NCBI GenBank assembly: GCA_051745395.1
Contig: JBNJEA010000053.1
Coordinates: 1 to 20,248 of the forward strand
Length of the DNA: 20,248 bases
Reading direction: 5' to 3'
Source: JBNJEA01 sp051745395
GTDB lineage: Bacteria; Desulfobacterota; Desulfobacteria; Desulfobacterales; Desulfosalsimonadaceae
The notes below the pieces were generated by a model. The model made no database searches and was not told the origin of the DNA. It saw only the letters and a program-made list of their open reading frames with translations. The position numbers and the translations under genes were made by a program. This document shows positions 6,492 through 13,312 of the stretch, piece by piece (position 1 is the stretch's first letter; the number at the start of each line of letters is the position of its first letter).

Positions 6492-6582
6492 AAAAAGCGG
6501 GGACCCGAGGGGTTGCGGGTCCCCGCTATGCCAAAGGGAGGGTGTATTGGCATAATGGAAAGGATTTGGTTTTATCCCTTCC
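6489..6582 (-). ncRNA. Candidate small RNA with a C-rich anti-Shine-Dalgarno loop (element 1)
   Basis: The predicted transcript of about 94 nt starts at G6582, seven bases after a -10 hexamer. It folds as three consecutive hairpins. H1 is GGAAGGGAT (6582-6574) with ATCCTTTCC (6565-6557). H2 is ATGCCAA (6553-6547) with TTGGCAT (6534-6528), displaying TACACCCTCCCT in its 12-nt loop. H3 is a 12-bp intrinsic terminator (6527-6516 with 6507-6496) followed by seven Ts. The T-run overlaps the stop codon of the convergent dtxR gene. H2 and H3 recur with compensatory changes at 13246-13305. No coding potential is seen. Confidence 0.6.
6496..6527 (-). terminator. Intrinsic terminator of element 1
   Basis: On the minus strand a perfect 12-bp stem AGCGGGGACCCG/CGGGTCCCCGCT with an 8-nt loop is followed by TTTTTTT. 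It would also stop any read-through from the FmdE-type gene at 6960-8597. On the plus strand the hairpin has no T-run, so it is a poor terminator for the dtxR gene. Confidence 0.85.
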
Positions 6583-6588
6583 GAGTAA

Positions 6589-6616
6589 ACAATAAGAATG
6601 CTTTTTTCCCGGTCAA
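6589..6616 (-). promoter_or_regulatory. Putative promoter of the element-1 small RNA
   Basis: The minus strand has TTGACC (6611-6616), a 16-bp spacer and TATTGT (6589-6594). The implied start at 6582 coincides with the first base of the first RNA hairpin. This positional agreement is what makes an otherwise ordinary match credible. Confidence 0.45.
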
Positions 6617-6959
6617 TGGATCGGCCGCCGAGCGGTGGAAAAATTTTAAAATCCGGTGATCCGGAATATTCCAGTTGTGGTTTTGCGAAGTCATTTCGGG
6701 CCTTTGTAAAACCAATACAGAAAAGCAGTTCGTTCCGGTTGTCATGCCTGCCTCCCGAAAGGGTCCGGGACAGGTCCGCAGGCATGACAGACGAGGCAAC
6801 GTCTTTTTTTGAGTATGCACAGACCTTCCCAAAATCCTTATTGCTTGAAATGAGCAGATATCAGTTTTCCGGATAAGCATATTTTAAAAATCCCCCCGGC
6901 GCAGATCAGCTGCACCGGGTATTTTCCTGTTCGGCGTCGGAACGGAAGAGAGCTATCGT
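6617..6959. other. Intergenic stretch without a gene
   Basis: No convincing coding frame is visible on either strand. The region contains the palindromic repeat at 6741-6788. Otherwise it shows only AT-rich patches. Confidence 0.6.
6741..6788. repeat. Palindromic intergenic repeat, GTCATGCCTGC ends
   Basis: Perfect 11-bp terminal inverted repeats GTCATGCCTGC (6741-6751) and GCAGGCATGAC (6778-6788) enclose a 26-bp centre that contains a smaller CTCCCGAAAGGG hairpin. It is the same general type as the element at 8762-8837 (GTCATNCCTGC start, ATGAC end), a kind of dispersed palindrome frequent in proteobacterial intergenic DNA. Confidence 0.75.
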
Positions 6960-8597
6960 TTACTTGCCAAACGGGCATTTTGGAAACGTGCAGGATTTGC
7001 AGCCCAGGCAGAATCCGCCTTCGGCCATTTCCGCCAGATCAGACCGGGAGATGGTCTGCCCGGCTAAAATCCGGGGCAGAAGAAGATCCAGGCTGGTTAT
7101 CCGGTGAAACAGGGCGCAGGCCGGCACACCGAGGAGCTGCATCTGCCCGAGACGGCCGATCAGGGTCATGGCGCCGGGCAAAACGGCCGCCCCATAGAGG
7201 ACATCGGTCATGCCGGCGGCCATCAGGCCCCGCCGCGTCTGGTCGTCCGGGTCCACGGAGAGTCCGGCCGTGGTCACCAGCAGGTCAATGCCCATGTCGC
7301 CCATGGCATGGACGGCATCTGCAATGCGATCGGCATCGTCCGGGACGATAGTGGCGTGGATGACCGTGCAGCCCAAGGCTTCCACCTTGCTGCGGATGAC
7401 GGGTTCGAACTTGTCTTGCACCAGCCCGCGGTAGATCTCGGTGCCGGTCACCAGGATCCCCACGTTGGCCACTTTCAAGGGATGGACGGCAAACATGGGG
7501 GACGGGTTTTTATTTAACACCCCAACCGCATGGCGGAAATGCTCCCGGGCAAGGTAAAGCGGAATGGCGCGGCAGCCGGCAAAGGGCTTGTCCTTTTCCA
7601 CCAGGATCTTGTTCTGCCGGCTGGTGCACATGACGTTGGGCACCAGGTTGAAATTGTAGAGCATGTCCCGGTCAATGGTGAGCAGCCCGTCGATTTCGGC
7701 GGTGAAATTGATTTTGCCCTCCGAGGGCGGGGCCTTGTAATAGACGCCGTCGCCGGTCATTTTTTCGGCAAAGGCGGTGACAGCATCGTTTTCGTGAATC
7801 CACTGCCCGGTGTCAACGCGCTGGTCTTCCGCGTAGACCGAAAGCCTGCCCATCTGCTGCAGCCGGCAGAGATCGCTGCCGGCCAATTCCTGTCCGGCCG
7901 TAAATGCGGGACCCTTGGACTTTCCCGGCACAATCCGGGTCATGTCGTGCAGCGCCCGGCGCCCCACGGCCTGTTCCAACGGAACGGCATTGAGCTCCGG
8001 CGGCAATTCCGGCGGATGAGCGGCTTGATTGAAGTCGACATACGGGTTTTCCCCCTGGCAGCCCCGGCAGATGGCGCCGTCTTTTTTCGGGTAGGCTTCC
8101 TTGCAGATTGGACAGGCGGCGATGGCACCCATTTCCTTTTTTTGGACCGCCTTTGCCCGGACCTCGACGGGCCGGATCGACAGGAAACTCTCCCCGGCGG
8201 TCTCGATTTCGTCAAACAGCCGATCGGTGTCCTGGTCCTTCTTGGGGGTGCGCTTGAAAAACCAGTCGTATATCTCCGGGTACGCGGTGAGCTTTTCCAG
8301 GTTGACTGATACCCGCCAGCCTTCATAGGTGTATTTGTCGTAGAGAGACAACGCATACCGGCCCAGGGGAATCACCCGCATCCAGTTGTTGCCCGCGCTG
8401 CAAAGCGTCAGCAGCTGCACGGCGTCCGGCAGGCATTTGCGGGTCTCCACCACGGCCTCGAACAGGGTGCCTTCGGGCAGGCGCCGTTTTGCGGCTTCGA
8501 CCATGTAGGCGCCGATGAGCAGGCCCGGGGCGGGATAGCCGTGAAAACGCCGGGCCATTTCCATGAATTCGGAAAATGTATACTCGCCAATGTCCAT
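6960..8597 (-). CDS. FmdE-domain protein fused to a molybdopterin-binding (MoCF-type) domain
   Basis: In this 545-aa protein residues 10-130 are an FmdE domain (FHGYPAPGLLIGAYM, with C55 and C66 in the positions expected for its metal site). Residues 161-181 form a zinc ribbon CPIC...CRGC. From about 345 to 510 there is a MoaB/MogA/MoeA-type molybdopterin-binding fold (GILVTGTEIYRG, then VTTAGLSVDPDDQTRRG). The C-terminus ends in the cluster CLGCKSCTFPKCPF. FmdE is named from formylmethanofuran dehydrogenase operons; its fusion with a molybdopterin domain suggests delivery or sensing of molybdopterin/metal in sulfate reducers, but the role is not established. ATG is preceded by AGGAAA. It stands alone, with repeats on both sides. 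Confidence 0.87.
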   Translation of the reverse strand: MDIGEYTFSEFMEMARRFHGYPAPGLLIGAYMVEAAKRRLPEGTLFEAVVETRKCLPDAVQLLTLCSAGNNWMRVIPLGRYALSLYDKYTYEGWRVSVNLEKLTAYPEIYDWFFKRTPKKDQDTDRLFDEIETAGESFLSIRPVEVRAKAVQKKEMGAIAACPICKEAYPKKDGAICRGCQGENPYVDFNQAAHPPELPPELNAVPLEQAVGRRALHDMTRIVPGKSKGPAFTAGQELAGSDLCRLQQMGRLSVYAEDQRVDTGQWIHENDAVTAFAEKMTGDGVYYKAPPSEGKINFTAEIDGLLTIDRDMLYNFNLVPNVMCTSRQNKILVEKDKPFAGCRAIPLYLAREHFRHAVGVLNKNPSPMFAVHPLKVANVGILVTGTEIYRGLVQDKFEPVIRSKVEALGCTVIHATIVPDDADRIADAVHAMGDMGIDLLVTTAGLSVDPDDQTRRGLMAAGMTDVLYGAAVLPGAMTLIGRLGQMQLLGVPACALFHRITSLDLLLPRILAGQTISRSDLAEMAEGGFCLGCKSCTFPKCPFGK

Positions 8598-8965
8598 GTA
8601 ATTGATTTCCTGTCTGATCTACGAGTCAACAGAGTATGATTGGATAACTGAAAATTATGATAGGCTTATCCTGTGTCCTCCGGTAAGCCATTTTTTAATT
8701 TGGGTTGAGCTATGTTGCTACTTGAATCCTTTTTTTCAGATGAAGTATTTCGTTTCCCGAAGTCATCCCTGCGGAGGCAGGGAGCCGGGTTTTTCCTGTC
8801 GCCTGCAAGCTTGGATACCCGCCTTCGTGGTTATGACAGTCAGGGCAATTTGCTTTTTCTATTGTTTAGTGACAATCGAGGGCCGACAGCTGGAACATAT
8901 TGGATAATAGTCAAATACGAATATAAATCTGATGGGATAAAAAAACAACTTCATGTGCCCGGAAA
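8598..8965. other. Intergenic stretch without a gene
   Basis: It holds a small hairpin GGCTTA/TAAGCC (8663-8689) followed on the plus strand by TTTTTT, and the palindromic repeat at 8762-8837. The promoter of the FmdE-type gene should lie at the left end, but no clear hexamers are visible. No reading frame is supported. Confidence 0.6.
8762..8837. repeat. 76-bp palindromic intergenic repeat
   Basis: The ends are GTCAT and ATGAC. A first hairpin TCCCTGC-GGAG-GCAGGGA (8766-8783) is followed by a CGGGTTTTTCCTGTCGCCTGC segment and a second imperfect hairpin around ACCCGCCTTCGTGGT. The layout (two hairpins, TTTTTCCTGT centre) is typical of a dispersed repeat family I recall from many deltaproteobacterial intergenic regions. 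Confidence 0.7.
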
Positions 8966-9598
8966 TCAGAGCTCATGGATCTGAACCGTCCCGTTTTCGA
9001 TGGTTTCGGCCTGGTCCACGATGCGGCCGTGGTGGGTAAAAAGAATCACCCGGGTTTTTTCCGACAGGTCGGCCAGGGCCTGGAGCGTGGCCCGGGAGCG
9101 GGCATCGTCGAAGTTGATCAGGATGTCGTCCACGATAAAAGGAATCGGTTCTATGATTTCAAGGCGCCAATTCAGGGTGGCCATACGCAGGGCCAGGTAG
9201 AGCTGGTCGCGGCTGCCGCGGCTCATTGCCTCCACCGCCACACGGGTGCCGTCAGGCCGAAGCCCCACCAGCACCGGACCGACTTCCTCTCCTTCAAACG
9301 CGGTTGTCTCGTCCCTGTCTTTGAGGGCTTTTAACAAGGACTGCCGCAGTTGATCGTGCCGTTGACGAATGCGTGCGATCTCCTGCTCCTTTTTCAGGAT
9401 ATCGGCGGCCTTGTAGCTCAGCTTGTCCATTTCCGCCAGCCACCCGCTCATTTCCTTCGGGGAAAGCGGGGTGATGCCCAGGGGTTTCCAGGTTTCGGCC
9501 CAGCTTTGATCGAGCGTTTTTTTGCCGTTAAAAGCAACGATACAAAGATGCTGTTTTTCCGGCAGCTGATAAGTCTTTCCCGCCTGGCAACATCTGCT
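8966..9598 (-). pseudogene. C-terminal remnant of a YhaN/SbcC-like AAA ATPase
   Basis: The open frame covers 211 codons, bounded upstream by TAG at 9599-9601. Its end has the C-terminal half of an SMC/Rad50-type ATPase: a coiled-coil piece (KEQEIARIRQRHDQLRQSLL), the ABC signature AMSRGSRDQLYLALRM, Walker B PFIVDDILINFDD and the H-loop VILFTHH. The family normally exceeds 800 residues and begins with Walker A, which is absent here. Similarity appears to extend upstream of the first ATG (9451) as WAETWKPLGITPLSPKEMSGW, so the 5' part has been lost rather than the gene being naturally short. A reinitiated 161-aa product from 9451 (AAGGAA upstream) is possible but would not bind ATP alone. Confidence 0.8.
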
Positions 9599-9840
9599 CT
9601 ACCATGGCGAGTGCGATAAGGACAAGGCATTGTATGAAATGATTGCAATCCCTTTCGCCCCGACCCCGACCGCCTGAAAATTAGAATAAAGATTTCGCGA
9701 TAATGTCCGAGAAGAATAGTCATGATGTAGGCCTGTTCATTTTGCGAACTCAACTGATCGTCGTTTTTTTTAACCAGAATCTGTTTCCTATTTGTCATTT
9801 GTTTTTCGGACAGGTTCACAAAACTGGAGGAGTGATAGAG

Positions 9841-10590
9841 ATGAAAAATGTTGCAAGCTTCAAGCACCATCTGTTTTTCCTGATCACCATCGTTTCCGCT
9901 TTCCTGGTTTTCGGCTGTGCGTCCACCTGGGTGCAGAAGGCTCCGGCCTTGCAAACGGAAAAGAATGCCCAGGTGCTGGTCGGGCATTACAGCGTGGAAA
10001 GCAATGCCGGCGCCGACATGTTCGATTTGGGGAAGCAGGCCGAGGGCGGCGTTTCCTTTGACGATGTGTCGATGCAGACGTACAAGCTGATGGCCGAATC
10101 GCTGAAAAAATTCAATTTTATCCTTGTGACCGACAAAACCCGCGCAAAGCGATTGGATCGTCAAAAAGAATTGACCACGGGCAATAGCCGGGCTGATGAG
10201 CTCCTCCGCAGCATGGCATCCCAGTGGACCCATCCCGACACCGCCGCCAAACCGTTCCACCGGATCATGGCGGGCACGAAACTGCGCAAGCAGGTCTGCG
10301 ATACCCTCAAGGGAAGCAACAGGGATGAATTGTTTTTGTCAGCGGATCTCAAGATCGAAGACCAGGATCAGTACCTGTTTTTCAAACGATTCCGCCTGAC
10401 CTTGGCCATTCAAATTCTCGATCAAAAGGGGGACGCGGTTTTTCAGGCAAAATCCGAAAGCTTCACGGGACTTAAATTCTTAAGAAACCCGATCTCCGAG
10501 GAACGGATCCAGACCGCCATGGCCGATGCCCTGAGCAAACTGGAAAACGCCCCGGTGAAGGACGGGGTTTCCGCTTTCTCTTCACTGTAG
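9841..10590 (+). CDS. Lipoprotein of unknown function
   Basis: The protein has 249 aa from the ATG at 9841, chosen for the SD sequence TGGAGGAG; an earlier in-frame ATG at 9703 lacks one. The N-terminus is a lipoprotein signal: basic MKNVASFKHH, hydrophobic LFFLITIVSAFLVF, lipobox FGC with C26 as the lipidated residue. The mature part is mixed alpha/beta with no recognised catalytic motif. It has a basic segment near residues 105-115 (DKTRAKRLDRQKE) and a late ALAIQILDQKGDAVFQAK-like strand pattern resembling periplasmic lipoproteins that assess ABC or outer-membrane partners, though I cannot assign a family. It is monocistronic, with a strong terminator 20 bp downstream. Both neighbours face away or are degraded, so context does not help. 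Confidence 0.85.
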   Translation: MKNVASFKHHLFFLITIVSAFLVFGCASTWVQKAPALQTEKNAQVLVGHYSVESNAGADMFDLGKQAEGGVSFDDVSMQTYKLMAESLKKFNFILVTDKTRAKRLDRQKELTTGNSRADELLRSMASQWTHPDTAAKPFHRIMAGTKLRKQVCDTLKGSNRDELFLSADLKIEDQDQYLFFKRFRLTLAIQILDQKGDAVFQAKSESFTGLKFLRNPISEERIQTAMADALSKLENAPVKDGVSAFSSL

Positions 10591-10610
10591 CCTTCAAATC
10601 AATTCCCCTG

Positions 10611-10647
10611 CAAACGGCAGCTTTTTGAAGCTGCCGTTTGTTTTTTT
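10611..10647 (+). terminator. Rho-independent terminator of the lipoprotein gene
   Basis: A perfect 13-bp stem CAAACGGCAGCTT (10611-10623) / AAGCTGCCGTTTG (10628-10640), with TTTG loop, is followed by seven Ts. Confidence 0.95.
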
Positions 10648-10670
10648 CATCCAGATAGTATAGTATGGAT

Positions 10671-10725
10671 GTCACCGGGAAAAAACCGAAATATCCCTAT
10701 TTCTTCAAGCATTGTTTTCGGTGAC
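10671..10725. repeat. 55-bp imperfect palindrome with GTCACCG ends
   Basis: GTCACCG (10671-10677) pairs with CGGTGAC (10719-10725). Adjacent GAAAA/TTTTC tracts extend the stem imperfectly. No gene or promoter assignment is possible. Confidence 0.4.
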
Positions 10726-10755
10726 TTCTTGCGGCGGTTTGGCTGTGAACTGTGC

Positions 10756-10776
10756 AGACCTAAAAAGGTCTTTTTT
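10756..10776 (+). terminator. Small hairpin with T-run, possible back-up terminator
   Basis: AGACCT-AAAA-AGGTCT is followed by TTTTT on the plus strand. It has only 6 bp. It lies between the convergent lipoprotein and M48 genes. Confidence 0.4.
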
Positions 10777-10836
10777 GGCTTAAAAACTTGAATATAGAGA
10801 TGTTTTTAGGCCCTTTTCCGTTGTAACTATCTTGAT

Positions 10837-11952
10837 TTATCTTGTTTTGCGTGGTCCGGCCCAATTTTTCGCCCAATTTTGCGCCAGGGAGGGCAGTGTA
10901 GCGCTTTCGCGGTAAAAACTATGGGAATTGGTGAGCCGCTGTTCCATTTCTTTTAGCTGTTCGATACGGTCTTCGGTGGCCGGGTGAGTGGAGAGCATCG
11001 AGGGGCCGCCGTCTTGCCCTTGTTCGAGCAGGCGCCGGAGCATGGCGCGGTAAGGGCCCGTGCCCATGCCCTGCTTGATCAGATAGCGTCCGGCGGCATC
11101 GTCGGCCTGTCTTTCAAATTCCCGCGAATAGCCGGAGTTGACAAGCACGGTGGGCAGCGCTGCGGCCGTCGAGGTAATCGAGACCACGTCGCCCACCAGC
11201 ATGGAGACGATGAAAAAGACCCCGGACTGCTGAAAGATCATGCGTATGCCGTGGCGTTTTTTGACGTGGGCCATCTCATGGGCCAAAACTCCGGCAAGTT
11301 CCGACTCGGAATCGGCAAGCCTGACCAGGGCGTCGGTGACCACGATTTGGCCCGAGGGCAGGGCAAGGGCGTTGGCGCCCAGCGCGGCGCTGTGTCTGAA
11401 AAGCAGCCGGCAATCGCATTCTCGGCCCATGGTGGCGGCAACTTCGGCAAAAACTTCTTCTGCTGCGGCGCGCTTGTCCGCATCGAGTGCCGTGGGCTCG
11501 AAAAACCCTTTATCGAGCTGGTCTATGGCCTTGGCGCTGATGGTTTCCAAAATCGGCGGGGGAACGCTGCGGGCGGCGCGCTCGGCCGCGGCCGGGATGC
11601 CATACTGGATAAACAGCCAGACGCAGACCACCAGGGCCGCTGTGGCGGCAAGCGCCAGGGGCCACTTTGACTCGATGGCATTGACTATACCCGTGCCCCG
11701 GTGGGTGCCCGCCTTTTGATCAAGGGTTGCCATGGCGGCATGATCGTCGGTATCGATGCGCGTCCCGTCGGGCAGAAACAGGGATCGGCGGGTGCTGCCG
11801 AGAGGCGGAACCATGCGGCATTGGTCTATCGTGACATCATGGTGCACGGTGCCGTCCGCATCCGCAACCCGAATTATCCAGCCCTGCACGTGGACCGAAA
11901 CCGGGATGGCCCGGGCCGTTTTGCCGTCGAACAATGTGCCGTCAAACTGCAT
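10837..11952 (-). CDS. M48 family metallopeptidase, membrane anchored
   Basis: The protein has 371 aa from the ATG at 11952, which overlaps the stop of the upstream DUF898 gene (TAATG). Residues 1-80 form an N-terminal beta-rich domain of the kind seen in M48 proteins paired with DUF898. One membrane helix is at 97-119 (LALAATAALVVCVWLFIQYG). The peptidase domain has ALPSGQIVVTDALV, the zinc motif HEMAH (225-229) and third ligand E280 in ERQADD. The STHPATEDRI motif (321-330) is also typical of the Ste24/BepA/LoiP group. It is a zinc endopeptidase, probably acting on membrane or envelope proteins on the periplasmic side. Catalytic residues are complete. Confidence 0.95.
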   Translation of the reverse strand: MQFDGTLFDGKTARAIPVSVHVQGWIIRVADADGTVHHDVTIDQCRMVPPLGSTRRSLFLPDGTRIDTDDHAAMATLDQKAGTHRGTGIVNAIESKWPLALAATAALVVCVWLFIQYGIPAAAERAARSVPPPILETISAKAIDQLDKGFFEPTALDADKRAAAEEVFAEVAATMGRECDCRLLFRHSAALGANALALPSGQIVVTDALVRLADSESELAGVLAHEMAHVKKRHGIRMIFQQSGVFFIVSMLVGDVVSITSTAAALPTVLVNSGYSREFERQADDAAGRYLIKQGMGTGPYRAMLRRLLEQGQDGGPSMLSTHPATEDRIEQLKEMEQRLTNSHSFYRESATLPSLAQNWAKNWAGPRKTR

Positions 11953-13088
11953 TACAGGCCGAACTCGATATCGAAAATGTCGGTTGCCGACTCGCCCAGG
12001 GCCGGGGTTTCGGCTTCCACGGCGGCCGCAAAGTCGGACAGGCTGCCGGCGGTCACCACGCTGATGTGGGTGAGGATATAGCGCGCCCGCCGGACCTTGG
12101 CCCAGGGAATGGCCAGGCCCAGGGAAAAAACGATCGCCAAAATATTGGTCAGCCGGATCCACAGCATTTCGTGGACCCTCATGGTGCCCTTCAGCGCCAG
12201 GCTGCCGATGTTTGTCTGGTTCAAGCAGTAATTGTTGAGCCGGACATAGAGGTACTGCTGGATGAGCGAGGCGATGACCACGATGAGCCCATAGACGAAA
12301 AGCATGTATACAACCACCATGAAACCCAGTCTTCCGATGTTCTCGGCCCCGCCGCCCTGCCTCGAAACGGTGACTCCTATGAGCAGTCCGTTCAGCAAAA
12401 CAAATACCAGCGGGATCGACAGGCCCATTAAACCGGCCAGCAGGTACTTGATGTAAAAAAAGCCCGGCAGTCCGTCAAACCGGCTGCCGGTGCCGCCGTA
12501 GGCCAGGTTGTCGTAAAAATAGCGCTTTTTGTGAAAGGCCCACAGGGGAAAGATCAACCCCAGGGTCAGCGGAATCAGAAGCGCCAGGCCCAGGTATACC
12601 TTGTAGCTGGCGCCGGCCGTTCCCAGGAAACGAAAGCGGATATTGCGGTAGGCGGAGTTGTGGGCATTAAACCGCAGCGACAGGTAAACCAGGTACGGCA
12701 CCAAGAGGTAGAACAGCAGCACGATTGCGCCGCCGAGGCCGGGCCTGAAAAGATCCGATACGATAAAGGCGATAATGCCGGCCGCCACGATCAGGTTGCC
12801 CCGGAAAATGGCCATGGGATCGGCCCGGTAGTCGAAGTTCTGACCGTCTAGAAAGGTGGCGGCATAGAAATACCGCCGGGTCCGCACCTTGGCCCAGGCG
12901 GCATAGACGCCGAGGGTAACGACGGTCAGCAGCAGGTTGACGATCCAGATACGGAAATACTCGCCGGCGCTGCCGGTAAAGATAAATTTGTATTCCCGGG
13001 GTGCGGCATCGGCCGCCGGGCCGCCGGTGTCGGCCGGCATCCAGTGGTGCGGGGCTTCGGGGGTGCCTCCGGATCCGGAAACGGTCAT
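11952..13088 (-). CDS. DUF898 (YjgN-like) multi-pass membrane protein
   Basis: This 378-aa protein begins with an unusual Pro/Gly/Ala-rich hydrophilic head (1-30). Repeated units of the DUF898 type follow: FTGSAGEYFRIWIVNLLLTVVTLGVYAAWAKVRTRRYFY near the start, and related IPLTLGLIFPLWAFHKKRYFYDN and FSLGLAIPWAKVRRARYI later. This shows internal triplication of a helix-pair ending in WAxxKxRRxRY. It has about eight membrane helices. GAAGGAGAG precedes the ATG. Its function is unknown, but the tight coupling to an M48 protease is a recurrent arrangement and suggests a substrate, adaptor or regulator relationship. Confidence 0.93.
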   Translation of the reverse strand: MTVSGSGGTPEAPHHWMPADTGGPAADAAPREYKFIFTGSAGEYFRIWIVNLLLTVVTLGVYAAWAKVRTRRYFYAATFLDGQNFDYRADPMAIFRGNLIVAAGIIAFIVSDLFRPGLGGAIVLLFYLLVPYLVYLSLRFNAHNSAYRNIRFRFLGTAGASYKVYLGLALLIPLTLGLIFPLWAFHKKRYFYDNLAYGGTGSRFDGLPGFFYIKYLLAGLMGLSIPLVFVLLNGLLIGVTVSRQGGGAENIGRLGFMVVVYMLFVYGLIVVIASLIQQYLYVRLNNYCLNQTNIGSLALKGTMRVHEMLWIRLTNILAIVFSLGLAIPWAKVRRARYILTHISVVTAGSLSDFAAAVEAETPALGESATDIFDIEFGL

Positions 13089-13150
13089 AAACGCTCTCCT
13101 TCGCCTGTGGTTTTCGCTGTCGCTGGAGCCGATTCGGGCGTACTCATTTT

Positions 13151-13175
13151 AACCTAAATTTGGGTTCAAATTATA
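13151..13175 (-). promoter_or_regulatory. Putative -10 box and overlapping palindrome upstream of the DUF898 gene
   Basis: The minus strand has TATAAT (13170-13175) with no good -35. Immediately downstream is the near-palindrome AACCCAAATTTAGGTT (13151-13166), which would cover the transcription start. This is consistent with an activator- or repressor-controlled promoter, but it is a pattern only. Confidence 0.35.
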
Positions 13176-13239
13176 AACGATCGATTATTCTGTCCTCTAT
13201 GGCAGGATCCAAAGGGCGTGTAAAGCGGTTTTCGGCAAG

Positions 13240-13310
13240 TAAAAAAGCGGGAACCCGAAAGGTTGGCGGGTTCCCGCTGCGCGGGGGAGGGTGTTATATG
13301 GCACAAATGG
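13240..13310 (-). ncRNA. Element 2: 3'-UTR homologue of the candidate small RNA, with C-rich loop and terminator
   Basis: It directly follows the cytochrome b stop codon. On the minus strand a hairpin TGTGC (13305-13301)/GCGCA (13282-13278) displays a loop with ACACCCTCCCCC. A 12-bp terminator stem AGCGGGAACCCG/CGGGTTCCCGCT follows, ending in TTTTTT. Aligned with element 1, the loop decamer ACACCCTCCC is identical. The H2 stem sequence differs but still pairs, and the terminator stem has a G-C to A-T paired change. It lacks H1 and an obvious own promoter, so it may be released from the operon's 3' end. Confidence 0.5.
13241..13278 (-). terminator. Rho-independent terminator of the sulfur/octaheme operon
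   Basis: On the minus strand a perfect 12-bp stem (13278-13267 with 13257-13246) with 9-nt loop is followed by six Ts. It starts 35 bp after the cytochrome b stop. Confidence 0.93.
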
Positions 13311-13312
13311 CA

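Noticed and set aside
7530..8309. Plus-strand frame of 259 codons antisense to the FmdE-type gene
   Set aside because: It has no ribosome site and no recognisable motif. The opposite strand carries conserved domains.
9448..10260. Minus-strand frame of 270 codons that could be read as the missing 5' part of the ATPase
   Set aside because: It is in a different frame from the ATPase remnant, is mostly antisense to the lipoprotein gene, and shows no Walker A.
10876..10900. A third GGGAGGG-type match to the small-RNA loop
   Set aside because: It is inside the M48 coding sequence with no adjoining hairpin or terminator, so it is chance similarity.
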